Virus record (IMG/VR): IMGVR_UViG_3300005600_000047
Span: 1 to 44,057 of that record
Strand: one strand, 5' to 3'
From: a virus
DNA length: 44,057 bases
How positions within the stretch are numbered: position 1 is the stretch's first letter; the number at the start of each line of letters is the position of its first letter. This document shows, piece by piece, positions 1 to 7,116 of the stretch. The notes under the pieces are model-generated. The model was not told where the DNA came from. It made no database searches and saw nothing but the letters and a program-made list of their open reading frames with translations. The position numbers and the translations under genes were made by a program.

Positions 1-383
1 GAGCGCGTGGCTTCTCTCTGGTCTGCCGTGAAGTTCCTGATGAGGCGTAGTCGTTCCTGCTGCATGGTCCTTACAGCTCGATGATTGACCTGGTCGAAGC
101 CGATGACCGTGTCCAGGACGTCCTCCAGGAACTCAGCGCCCTCCTGCCCGGCCAGGGTGAAGACGGCCGCGTACCCGTCGGCCACCCGGATCGAGCCCGC
201 TGCTGCGGCCGCCCGTATGGCGTCCTCGAAGCGTCCGGCCTCTATCATAGCCACGAGGTTTTCCACGGTGATCTCGTCCCTGGCTGCCGCGAAGGCATTG
301 AGGATCGCCGTGCGGAGCTTGGGATCCGCCCGGTCGATCAAGGCCTCTAGGCGGCTTGCAGGGTCTGTTGCTGGTAGTGCCAT
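1..383 (-). CDS. Head morphogenesis / minor capsid protein (partial, N-terminus)
   Basis: The start is inside the window at 383 and the gene runs off the left edge, so only about 127 residues are seen. They begin MALPATDPASRLEALIDRAD and form a helical, Ala-rich region followed by FDQVNHRAVRTMQQERLRLI, the pattern that opens Mu gpF / SPP1 gp7-type head morphogenesis proteins (N-terminal helical part, then a segment with many Arg/Gln). A purine-rich ACAGGA lies just upstream of the ATG. It follows the small neck-type gene at 397-780 on the same strand with a 13-nt gap. The family joins the portal during procapsid assembly and may be injected with DNA. The family call is moderate because the conserved C-terminal domain lies outside the window. 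Confidence 0.6.
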   Translation of the reverse strand, partial: MALPATDPASRLEALIDRADPKLRTAILNAFAAARDEITVENLVAMIEAGRFEDAIRAAAAAGSIRVADGYAAVFTLAGQEGAEFLEDVLDTVIGFDQVNHRAVRTMQQERLRLIRNFTADQREATR

Positions 384-396
384 TCGATCATCCTGT

Positions 397-780
397 CTAG
401 CTGGCCTCCGCCTCGAACTCGTAGACGGCTCCTGCGGGGTCAGCGGATACTAGCTCAGTCAGGTTCCAGGTGGTACCGTCTATCAGGGCCGTGTCGTTCA
501 CTTCCGGCGCCACGGTCCCGCTGGAGACCGTGTCCCCGAGGATGGTCACGACCGAGATGTTCTCCCCGACCAGGGTGCCCCCTCGGCGTACTTCTTTCGT
601 CTCCACGAAGCCCTTGCAATTATACGCCGTCGTGGCCGGATTGTTGCCCGCCGTAAGGCTCCCGGGCGTGCGGGATCCGGGCGTGGTCTTGGTGAGGGTG
701 CAGTCCCGGACGCCGCCGGCCGAGGCGATGCCGTCCGCCACGATGCCGGCTATGTCCAGGCCGAAGAGTTTCTGCGTCAT
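397..780 (-). CDS. Small virion protein, probable neck/head-tail joining protein
   Basis: A 127-residue protein starting MTQKLFGLDIAGIVADGIAS. The N-terminus is a short amphipathic helix. The rest is Thr/Val/Gly-rich and predicted beta, with a VETKEVRRGGTLVGE segment and an acidic C-terminus. Proteins that begin with this MTQKLFG.DIAGI pattern and keep this length sit next to DnaT-like connector genes in many alphaproteobacterial phages and prophages, so a head-closure or tail-completion role is inferred from position. It lies 10 nt downstream of the 791-1372 gene and belongs to the same minus-strand late operon. I recognise no catalytic motif. The exact role (stopper, tail terminator or minor capsid) cannot be settled from the sequence. 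Confidence 0.6.
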   Translation of the reverse strand: MTQKLFGLDIAGIVADGIASAGGVRDCTLTKTTPGSRTPGSLTAGNNPATTAYNCKGFVETKEVRRGGTLVGENISVVTILGDTVSSGTVAPEVNDTALIDGTTWNLTELVSADPAGAVYEFEAEAS

Positions 781-790
781 GGCCTATTCC

Positions 791-1372
791 TTATGGGTAG
801 CCTTCGCTCAGGCCCCAGTTGTCAATGTCGCCGAAGGTGCTCTCCCCGTCCGTGCCTGACGATAGCGCTCCCAGCTCGGAGCTGATGGATGACGCCTCCA
901 GGAAGCACTTTATCATCTGGTAGGAGGTCTCCTCCTGCAGCGGCTGTCCGGCGACCGGCTTGAAGAACTTCACCTTCGCGGACCCCGCCCCGACCTCGCT
1001 GAGGTTGCTGCCGCTCGTGCCGTAGTCCGCCTTGGTCGTGTCCAGGGCGATCGAGCCGGCCAGGATGATCGTGGCGTTCTCGAGCTCCTGGGGCACCTCG
1101 CTGGTACTCACCGCGGAGCCGTCCTTGTAGGACACCCCGGTCCGGGGCCACGCGTTCTCCTGGACGTCGTCGCCGCCCGTCTTCGTCCCCTGCCACGTGA
1201 GCAGGTCGAGGCGCCTCGTCGCGGCCACGAGGTACTTGCCCTTCTGGTCGTCCGTCAGCGCCTCCCAGGTGGCCTCCCTGACCGGGTCGATGTTGAGGTA
1301 GCTGTCCGCCTCGGCCACGCTTGCGTAGGAGGTGTAGTCCACCGTCTCGATGGTGATCGTCGTGATGCTCAT
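791..1372 (-). CDS. Head-tail connector-like protein (DnaT-like domain family)
   Basis: A 193-residue protein. Its first half has the pattern of the phage 'putative DnaT-like ssDNA binding' connector family: YTSYASVAEADSYLNIDP, then a helix with AATRRLDLLTWQGTK and a WPRTGV motif. These proteins resemble gp6/gp15-type head-tail connectors, and the DnaT label is historical. The second half is Gly/Ser-rich and ends with an acidic Trp-containing tail. It lies between two unknown structural genes and the 127-residue neck protein, which fits a role at the head-tail interface. The ATG at 1372 has no strong Shine-Dalgarno, but the spacing to the upstream gene (1383) is short, suggesting translational coupling. 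Confidence 0.65.
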   Translation of the reverse strand: MSITTITIETVDYTSYASVAEADSYLNIDPVREATWEALTDDQKGKYLVAATRRLDLLTWQGTKTGGDDVQENAWPRTGVSYKDGSAVSTSEVPQELENATIILAGSIALDTTKADYGTSGSNLSEVGAGSAKVKFFKPVAGQPLQEETSYQMIKCFLEASSISSELGALSSGTDGESTFGDIDNWGLSEGYP

Positions 1373-1382
1373 TCGGTTATCC

Positions 1383-1958
1383 TCAGTTCGGGACCGGGTA
1401 CTCGTCCGTGTCCAGCTCGTAGATCAGCATGTTCATGTTGGCGATATGGACCTGGCCGGAGATGTTGGTCAGTCGGATCAGGTAGTCGGTGTCGGCGGCC
1501 AGGCCGAACTCGAGGGACAGTCCGCCGGTCCCGCCGACGGCGTTGCCGCCCGAACCGCCGTAGATGATCGTGTCGTATATCTTGGTCCCGGTGTCCGTGA
1601 CCGTCGGGTTGCCGGTGACGGTCGACTGCAGCGTGCTGAGCCCGACCGCGCAGCGGCAGCGATGGTAGGCCGGGACCGCCGCGCCCGCCGCGCTGTACGT
1701 CGGGGCCTCGAAGATCTCGCCGCGCGCGTCGCCGCCGCAGCCTCCCGAGATGAGGAACTGCGCCCGGATGTCCGCGCCCGGGGCCTGGATCAGGAGGTCA
1801 GACGTGCCGTCATTTGGCAGGGCCAAGTCCACCACGGAGACGTCGAAGGCCCGGCCGCGGTGGATCGCGGCGTGGATGCTGTCGATCGTCACCACGCCCC
1901 GCTCGAGCACCATGCCTATGCGGTTCTCATCGTCCTTTGGGATTATCGCTAGGCTCAT
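1383..1958 (-). CDS. Putative structural protein, unknown
   Basis: A 191-residue protein starting MSLAIIPKDDENRIGMVLER. Most of it is predicted beta, with Gly-rich turns (YGGSGGNAVGGTGG, residues about 133-146) and a C-terminal half typical of a beta-sandwich. Two near-adjacent Cys (HRCRC, about 99-103) and one more at GGCGGD could bind metal or form disulfides. It lies between the portal and connector genes, a place often used for decoration or head-fibre proteins. No enzyme motif is visible. The start is chosen because it sits 12 nt from the end of the 1971-2393 gene and gives a continuous reading frame. A decoration role is inference only. Confidence 0.6.
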   Translation of the reverse strand: MSLAIIPKDDENRIGMVLERGVVTIDSIHAAIHRGRAFDVSVVDLALPNDGTSDLLIQAPGADIRAQFLISGGCGGDARGEIFEAPTYSAAGAAVPAYHRCRCAVGLSTLQSTVTGNPTVTDTGTKIYDTIIYGGSGGNAVGGTGGLSLEFGLAADTDYLIRLTNISGQVHIANMNMLIYELDTDEYPVPN

Positions 1959-1970
1959 CGCCGTGGACCC

Positions 1971-2393
1971 CTACTTCCAGGTCTCTGCCACGACGCGGAC
2001 GGTCATGTCGTCCGCCGCCGCGTCGATCGCCGCGCTGTCGTAGACGCGGATCGAGTACGTCGGGTCCAGCGCGAAGTTGCCCGGGAGCGGGACGTCGAGG
2101 ACGCCGTTGACCGCCGTGGTCTCACGCGCATTGCCCTCTGAGAAGTTGTACGCCACCGTGCCGCTAGCCGCCTGCACCGCGCCGGCGTGGGCCTCGTAGA
2201 CGACGTCTGAGCCGTCCAGTATCTGGACGGTCAGCTGCCTGTTGCCCACCGTGGCCGACGTGACCAGGCTGACGAAGATGCTGATAAGACGCCAGCGCTT
2301 GTCGATCGTGAAGGTCTTGTCGCTGTCGTCAGCGGTCGTGTCGTTCACCACGGTCTCGATCAGTGAGCCGGGTACGGTCTTCGAAAGTGCCAT
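1971..2393 (-). CDS. Putative structural protein, beta-rich, unknown
   Basis: A 140-residue protein starting MALSKTVPGSLIETVVNDTT, rich in Thr, Val and Asp, with alternating hydrophobic residues that predict a beta-sandwich. One strand pair resembles those of carbohydrate-binding or decoration folds (QLTVQILDGSDVVYEAHAG). It begins 5 nt after the portal stop codon, so it is translated directly downstream of the portal. Together with the 191-residue gene it forms a two-gene insertion between portal and connector that I do not recognise from common siphoviral gene orders. Function not assigned; a capsid-decoration or neck-whisker role is one possibility. Confidence 0.6.
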   Translation of the reverse strand: MALSKTVPGSLIETVVNDTTADDSDKTFTIDKRWRLISIFVSLVTSATVGNRQLTVQILDGSDVVYEAHAGAVQAASGTVAYNFSEGNARETTAVNGVLDVPLPGNFALDPTYSIRVYDSAAIDAAADDMTVRVVAETWK

Positions 2394-2398
2394 CTGGC

Positions 2399-3856
2399 CT
2401 ACTCCCTTCCTTGTTGTGTTTCGTCCTCGGGGAGCTCTTCCTCCCCGTCCGTCGATCCCTCGACGGGCTGTCCGTCGCCGTCGGTCCCCGCGGTGTCACC
2501 CACCAGGGCGGCGTCCTCCTCGGCCTCCATGAGCAGCTCAGGCGGCCGGGCCGGTAGACCCAGCATCTCCCTGACCGTCTCGATCGCGGGGTCACGCTCG
2601 TCGAGCGTGGCGCCAGCAGTGGCCATGTCCCTCAGGCTGGCCGTGACCTCGGCGACGTCCGTGTGGCGGACGGCCTCCGTGCCAGCGGTCGGCATCATCT
2701 CCTCCGGGAAGCCGTTCAGCTTCCACAGGGTGGTGAGCAGGTCGTCCTTCACGGACGCCTCGACCTCGGTGAGCGTGCCGTCCACCAGGAGGAAGAAGCT
2801 GTTCGTCTTGTCCTGGCTCAGCGCGAAGGACCCGGTGCTGTCGGACCCGAGCATGAGCTGCTCGACGCCCAGGATGCGGGCCATCTCGCGGTTGAGCCGC
2901 TCGATCGCCGATGCGTTCTCCGCGAAACTGGTGGCGGAGCCCTTGAGGAGCTCGATGTCCCACATCTTCTGGCTGGACGGCGTCTCCTTGTCGTCATCGC
3001 TGGTGTAGACCGCGCTGTCGAGCAGGAGCCCGAGCGACTGGGTCTTGATGTGGTTCTGGATGAAGGTGCGCATCGCCTTCTCGATCTGGACGCGCTGCTC
3101 CTTGCTGATGGTGCCGTCCTCGACCTGCTCCTGCAGCTCGGTGAACGGTCCGCGACCGATCGGGATGCCGCGCAGGTCGGTCTCGAAGCCGAAGCCCTCG
3201 AGCTGCTCGTACCGCGCCAGACGCTGGGACGGGGCGACCAGGTGCCTGAACAGGCCCAGGCCCTCGGGGCTGTCGCTCAGGGTGTCGTCGACCATGTAGA
3301 GGAGCTTCTGCCTCGGTAGATAGAGCTCCTTCATGGACTGCGGGCTGCGCTGGATCGCGCCGAGCACGTTGCCCTCCACGTCGGTGTCCCACTTCTCGAT
3401 CGTTAGCTGCGCCCTGGGGGCCACGTCGGCGAAGGTCAGCTTGCCGTCGTCCCGACGCCTCGCCGTCCACTCCTGGATGCTGAAGCCGTAGAAGCGGTAC
3501 ATGGCCGCGCGTCTGACGATGCGGTGCCACGGGGTCGCCGGGTCGTCGGTCAGCATCTCCTCGGCCAGCTCGGCCCACTGGCCGTCCGTGTCCGCCTCGG
3601 AGGGCGTGAAGGTCCAGTCGGCCTTGGCGACGAGGTTCAGGAAGTACCTCGTGCCCGCCGCCACGATGCTGGTGTTGGCTAGGATCTCGGAGTAGGTCGT
3701 GTACTTCTCCGACCCCGTCAGGGCGGAGTTGAGCTCCTTCTCCTGGATGTATCCTCCCCAGATCGCGGTGCCCGGAACGCCGATAGTCTTCGTTGGTGAA
3801 GGCTTCTTGTTCCCACCGCGTATCCTGGAGAGGAGGTTGTCTAGCGGCTTGGCCAT
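2399..3856 (-). CDS. Portal protein (DUF935/Mu gp29-like)
   Basis: A 485-residue protein with the layout of DUF935-type portals: a short basic N-terminus, then SEILANTSIVAAGTRYFLNL and the middle RRAAMYRFYGFSIQEWTARR, followed by a long helical segment containing EIELLKGSATSF-like and ERLNREMARILGVEQLML patterns near residues 295-345, which correspond to the clip and stem region. The C-terminal 50 residues are acidic and low-complexity, as often seen in portals that interact with scaffold or morphogenesis factors. The portal forms the dodecameric ring at the capsid vertex through which DNA is packaged. It lies directly downstream of the large terminase (69-nt gap). GGGAG precedes the ATG by 5-6 nt. 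Confidence 0.9.
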   Translation of the reverse strand: MAKPLDNLLSRIRGGNKKPSPTKTIGVPGTAIWGGYIQEKELNSALTGSEKYTTYSEILANTSIVAAGTRYFLNLVAKADWTFTPSEADTDGQWAELAEEMLTDDPATPWHRIVRRAAMYRFYGFSIQEWTARRRDDGKLTFADVAPRAQLTIEKWDTDVEGNVLGAIQRSPQSMKELYLPRQKLLYMVDDTLSDSPEGLGLFRHLVAPSQRLARYEQLEGFGFETDLRGIPIGRGPFTELQEQVEDGTISKEQRVQIEKAMRTFIQNHIKTQSLGLLLDSAVYTSDDDKETPSSQKMWDIELLKGSATSFAENASAIERLNREMARILGVEQLMLGSDSTGSFALSQDKTNSFFLLVDGTLTEVEASVKDDLLTTLWKLNGFPEEMMPTAGTEAVRHTDVAEVTASLRDMATAGATLDERDPAIETVREMLGLPARPPELLMEAEEDAALVGDTAGTDGDGQPVEGSTDGEEELPEDETQQGRE

Positions 3857-3925
3857 GCGCGCTCCCTTACCTCTGTCGGTCTGACTGCAGTTTCCGCGAC
3901 TTTATCCCAGAAACGACGGCATCGG

Positions 3926-5194
3926 CTACCGCCGTTTGCCGGACCCGTCCACCACCGATCCGCCGTGGATCTTCTTCCGCTTCTTCGAGCGGCGGTCGCC
4001 CTCTAGCCCGTACCGGATGCTGTCGATCGTGTGGTTGTCCTTGTCCTCGAGCTCGGGCAGGATCTCGTCCGTCTGCTTGTCCACCTTGTAGGAGTACAGG
4101 TCCAGCTCGTTCACGACGTGCTTGCAGTCGGGGTGCACCACGACGTCGTGGGAGTTGATGAACTCGATGCCCTCCTCGATGGACCTCGCCCCCTTGATGG
4201 CCCCCTTGATGTTGAAGCCCCGGTGGCGCAGGTAGCTGATGGTCTCGGGTCTGGCGCTGTCCGCGACGATCTGGCCGGACATGACGCCCTCGACGCCTTT
4301 ATGCTTCCTCTTGTTCTCCCACCTGGGAGGAACGTGGCTGTCCGAGCCGGCGAACAGGCTCGGGATGTCGTCGATCTCGCATCCGATCTTCCACGCCTCC
4401 CGGGCGATGTACAGGGTGCGACCCCAGCGGTACATCTTGACCAGGACGGTCGGGTCGATCGAGAAGCCCCAGTCTGAGCCCCACCGCGCGACGCAGTCCT
4501 CCGGGACCTGGTCGTCCAGGTCGTCCTCCCTCCAGTTCTTGAAGACCCGCGCCTCGCTGAGCCTGAGCGGCTCGCCCTCCCAGACGTGCGCCCACTTGTC
4601 GCGGTCGCGCTCCTTCATCCAGTACATCTCCTCGCGGAGCACGCTCGGGAAGAAGGGGTTGTCCCGCCAGTTGACCTGCCGGACGATCGACCCCGGAGGG
4701 GGCGTGCCGCCAAGGAAGAGCTGGTCGACCGGGTCGCTCTCGTTCCGCCTGTTCCAGGAGAACCAGATCTCGGAGCCCTCCTTCCGCACGGTCGGGAGCA
4801 GGAGGTCCAGGCTGGCCTGGCTGACGCGGTCGGCCTCCTCGACCCACGCCCCGTCTAGGCCCTCCATGGACTTGATGCTGTCGGGGTTGGTCCTCAGGCC
4901 GGCGAAGAGGAAGTGGGTGCCGTTCGGCCCCCTGATGCCGTCCTTCGTCACGCGATAGGCGGCGCCGAGGCCGTGGTCGTCGATCTTGTCGCGGAGCAGC
5001 TGGTGCACGGAGGTGGCGAGGGACTTCTGGATCTCGCGGCAGAAGAGCCACCTGGTGGGGCGCTGGACGCCCCTCAGGACGAGGGCGCTCGCGAAGCTGT
5101 GGGACTTGGCCGAGCCGCGGCCGCCGTGCGCAGCCTTGTACCGCGAGGGCTCGAACAGGAAGTCGAAGGCCTCCGGTATGTTGATCTCTGCCAC
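3926..5194 (-). CDS. terL: Terminase large subunit (packaging ATPase/nuclease)
   Basis: A 422-residue protein of the Terminase_3 / PBSX-XtmB type. The ATPase domain has Walker A GGRGSAKS at residues 24-31 and Walker B with the catalytic carboxylate in WVEEAD at 117-122. The C-terminal RNase H-like nuclease shows GSDWGFSIDP (Asp241 and Asp247), a second acidic site in VADSARP (Asp312) and the terminal NHTIDSIRYG (Asp391). Length and motif order match the family, so both packaging motor and headful-cleaving nuclease should be intact. The start is GTG at 5194, 10 nt after the stop of the small-subunit gene, with AGGAGACGACA upstream. The last 20 residues are very basic. Confidence 0.95.
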   Translation of the reverse strand: MAEINIPEAFDFLFEPSRYKAAHGGRGSAKSHSFASALVLRGVQRPTRWLFCREIQKSLATSVHQLLRDKIDDHGLGAAYRVTKDGIRGPNGTHFLFAGLRTNPDSIKSMEGLDGAWVEEADRVSQASLDLLLPTVRKEGSEIWFSWNRRNESDPVDQLFLGGTPPPGSIVRQVNWRDNPFFPSVLREEMYWMKERDRDKWAHVWEGEPLRLSEARVFKNWREDDLDDQVPEDCVARWGSDWGFSIDPTVLVKMYRWGRTLYIAREAWKIGCEIDDIPSLFAGSDSHVPPRWENKRKHKGVEGVMSGQIVADSARPETISYLRHRGFNIKGAIKGARSIEEGIEFINSHDVVVHPDCKHVVNELDLYSYKVDKQTDEILPELEDKDNHTIDSIRYGLEGDRRSKKRKKIHGGSVVDGSGKRR

Positions 5195-5203
5195 TGTCGT
5201 CTC

Positions 5204-5725
5204 CTAGTCCAGGTAGCTCTCGTCTTCCTTCCCTGCCGGGTTGCCCTCCCCGTCTGACTTGATGAACTTAATCGTCACGGAGGTCGGTATGTCGCCCCCG
5301 TTCGGGCCGCTGAGTTCCACGCTGGACTTCCGGGCGTACTCGGGGACGTTCGCCTCCAGGACGCGCTCGAGGATCCGGTCGCTGATGACCTTCTCCGTCA
5401 GGGGGATGGGGTTGAAGTCGTCGTCGAGCAGCAGCTCCTTGGTGACGGGGTCGCGGTGGTAGACCATCTCGCCCTTGTAGAGGACTGGCTTCTCCCAGCC
5501 CTCGACGGCGCGGCGCTGGGCCTCCTCGCGGAGGTGGTCGCGCCGCTCGTCGTCGGCCATGGCGAGCGCCTTGGCGAACTCCTCGTCCTCCTTCCGCCAC
5601 TTCTTGCCGGTGGAGTAGTTGACCCCCGCCTGGAGACAGGCCTGCCGGAAGGAGGGGGCCGTCTTGGCCGCCTCGGTCAGGAGCCCCTTCATGTGGGGCG
5701 TGTCTTTGGTCGTTTGTCTTGCCAT
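5204..5725 (-). CDS. terS: Terminase small subunit-like DNA-binding protein
   Basis: A 173-residue protein immediately upstream of terL. The N-terminal part contains a helix-turn-helix of the terminase small subunit/phBC6A51 kind (TAPSFRQACLQAGVNYSTGKKW, residues about 24-46; written here as one motif of small pieces: SFRQACLQAGV then STGKKW). A long charged helix follows, and the protein ends in an acidic tail, GKEDESYLD. It would recognise the packaging site and hand DNA to TerL. The terminal hydrophobic-Leu-Asp is shared with several other proteins in the window (see findings). The ATG at 5725 begins MARQTTKD. Position and HTH make the assignment good, but the oligomerisation core is not recognisable by eye. 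Confidence 0.8.
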   Translation of the reverse strand: MARQTTKDTPHMKGLLTEAAKTAPSFRQACLQAGVNYSTGKKWRKEDEEFAKALAMADDERRDHLREEAQRRAVEGWEKPVLYKGEMVYHRDPVTKELLLDDDFNPIPLTEKVISDRILERVLEANVPEYARKSSVELSGPNGGDIPTSVTIKFIKSDGEGNPAGKEDESYLD

Positions 5726-5757
5726 GCGCGCACTGTGCCGTGAAGGCCAGCGCGTCG

Positions 5758-5931
5758 TCAGCCAGCGACTAGCGAGGCTAGGAGCAGGATGGGGCCGACG
5801 ACGGCGGTGGCCAGTCCGAGCAGGAAGATCGTGACGCAGAGGTAGATCAGGCCGCGCAGGCCGACGCGCCTGAGCGCCCAGTCGAGGCCGTCCGTCATGG
5901 CCTCCAGGATGGCCTCGATCCAGTGGGGCAT
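5758..5931 (-). CDS. Small membrane protein, unknown
   Basis: A 57-residue ORF that overlaps the stop codon of the upstream gene (TGATG arrangement at 5929-5933). It begins MPHWIEAILEAMTDGLDWAL, an amphipathic N-terminal helix. One long or two short transmembrane segments follow from about residue 27 to 56 (LIYLCVTIFLLGLATAVVG...). It lies just upstream of terS. Small membrane proteins at this position could be a holin or antiholin, but a better holin candidate sits beside the endolysin at 36.5-36.9 kb. Function unknown. The tight coupling and clear hydrophobic profile support it as a real gene. Confidence 0.6.
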   Translation of the reverse strand: MPHWIEAILEAMTDGLDWALRRVGLRGLIYLCVTIFLLGLATAVVGPILLLASLVAG

Positions 5932-6245
5932 CAGTTGAGCGTCCTTCCGCCCTGGGGCTTCCCCAGGAACTCGTCCAGGGAGGGCGTCGTGTCGGGGGAG
6001 GTCATGAAGGCCTGGCCGTGCTCCCGCCAGTAGGTCAGGTCGATCGACCAGTCGCCCTCGAGGCCCATCTCGGCCTTGAGCTCCTCGATCATCGCGTTGC
6101 CGGTGCGGGTCGCCTCGGCCTCCATCTCCTGGTACTCGCGCATCATCCGCTGGCGCTCGGCCTGGGTCTCGTCGTACATCTCCAGGATGCGGTCGGTCAT
6201 CGCCCTGGCCCTGTCGCCCTGGATGGGCACGCTCTTGAGCTTCAT
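5931..6245 (-). CDS. Hypothetical coiled-coil protein
   Basis: A 104-residue protein when started at 6245 (MKLKSVPIQGDRARAMTDRI), where GAGGAG lies about 7 nt upstream. A longer reading from 6272 adds nine residues and has no ribosome-binding site. Residues about 12-70 are almost all charged helix with Met/Glu/Gln heptad character, followed by a short Trp-containing C-terminal part (GDWSIDLTYWREHG). The family is not recognised. A scaffold-like or terminase-associated role is conceivable given the position upstream of terS, but nothing in the sequence proves it. Confidence 0.6.
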   Translation of the reverse strand: MKLKSVPIQGDRARAMTDRILEMYDETQAERQRMMREYQEMEAEATRTGNAMIEELKAEMGLEGDWSIDLTYWREHGQAFMTSPDTTPSLDEFLGKPQGGRTLN

Positions 6246-6318
6246 GGTGGTCTCCTCTGGTCTGTCCCTCACGGTAGCGCCCCGAGACCTCGCCCTGGAG
6301 CCTTCGTGTCGGCACTGC

Positions 6319-6738
6319 TCATGGGCGGTGCCGGTTGCAGCTGACGTCGAACTCGTCGTCCTGGCAGGCCGAGGGCTCCCAGCATGCTGCCAGCAGCACG
6401 CGCTTGACGGAATTGCGGTCCACGCCGGTCGCGTCGGCGACCCGCTGGTAGGGGTCGTGCTCGCCGACGATCGCTGGGCGAAGGTCCTTCACCCCGTTGA
6501 TGCACTCGTCGGCGTCGTGGCGGTGGACGATGAAGCGGGCGAACTGGCTCGGCCGGCAGCGGATCCAGAAGCCGTCCGTGTGCCTCTCCATCTGGGAGCG
6601 CCAGAAGCAGGCCGTGTTGCCGAAGGCCTGGACGAGGACGCGGACGCAGGTGTCCCTGCTCATCGCGTTGCTCGAGGGCCTGGTCTGGAAGTATCGGTAG
6701 GGGAGGAAGAACCTCACTCGGTCTTGGCTCATGGCCAT
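6319..6738 (-). CDS. Hypothetical protein, first gene of the packaging operon
   Basis: A 139-residue protein when started at 6738 (MAMSQDRVRFFLPYRYF), chosen because ACAGGAGACAG lies directly upstream. The longer frame to 6840 covers a GC-rich structured leader and is unlikely to be translated. The middle part contains Cys, Trp and His residues (CVRVLVQAF, CFWRSQMERH). A possible short HTH, RVADATGVDRNSVKRVLL, lies near residues 96-113, followed by a Cys-containing tail. The HTH and promoter-proximal position would suit a regulator of the late genes, but this is only inference from a short motif. Confidence 0.6.
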   Translation of the reverse strand: MAMSQDRVRFFLPYRYFQTRPSSNAMSRDTCVRVLVQAFGNTACFWRSQMERHTDGFWIRCRPSQFARFIVHRHDADECINGVKDLRPAIVGEHDPYQRVADATGVDRNSVKRVLLAACWEPSACQDDEFDVSCNRHRP

Positions 6739-7116
6739 GTCACTGTCTCCTGTCTGGTTGTCGTTGAGGGGTACGATGCCACGCCCCTCGACCGGGGGAA
6801 CCCCTCGTTCCTCGTGCGCACGCGCGCTACACGCGCGCACGTGCGTGAGGCCCCAGATATAGCGGACGTGGTGGCCGCACCGGTTCCCAGTCTCTTTCGT
6901 CGTTTTCGGCCGTTTTTCTGACCACCCCGTGGAAGTTGCAAAGCTTGTCAGGCTTTGTAGGCTTACATTTGCCTCCAGCCTTACAGACTCAACTCCTTGA
7001 TCCGTTTGACTTTTCAGGTGTTTGTAAGACTATTAAACTATTTATTTATATATATCATAATGCATGCATGCGCTCGCAATCCAAAAGGATTTCGCTCAAA
7101 GCATGCCTGAAGTGCC
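6739..7116. other. Gene-free region: GC hairpin, 9-mer repeats and AT-rich tract
   Basis: This 378-bp stretch has no credible gene; its small ORFs are short and lack ribosome-binding sites. It holds three things. (1) A GC-rich hairpin around 6815-6845 (CGCGCG stems around CTACA) with a second GGGG/CCCC stem near 6790-6806. (2) A set of TGTAAGNCT-like 9-mers in both orientations at 6946-6954, 6956-6964, 6959-6967, 6977-6985 and 7023-7031. (3) An AT-rich stretch at about 7031-7062. It separates the primase gene from the packaging genes. The combination resembles an origin or a late-promoter/regulatory region, but no known consensus was matched. Confidence 0.55.
6946..7062. repeat. Cluster of TGTAAGNCT-like repeats next to an AT-rich tract
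   Basis: Five copies or near-copies of a 9-mer: TGTCAGGCT, TGTAGGCTT, TGTAAGCCT (minus), TGTAAGGCT (minus) and TGTAAGACT. They are followed directly by an unusually AT-rich run at 7031-7062 in an otherwise GC-rich genome. Iterons beside a melting region are the classic form of an origin, and the primase-helicase gene is adjacent. They could equally be regulator operators. Confidence 0.4.

Noticed and set aside
6800-6850. tRNA gene in the GC-rich hairpin region
   Set aside because: No cloverleaf, no T-arm or CCA; only inverted CG-rich repeats.
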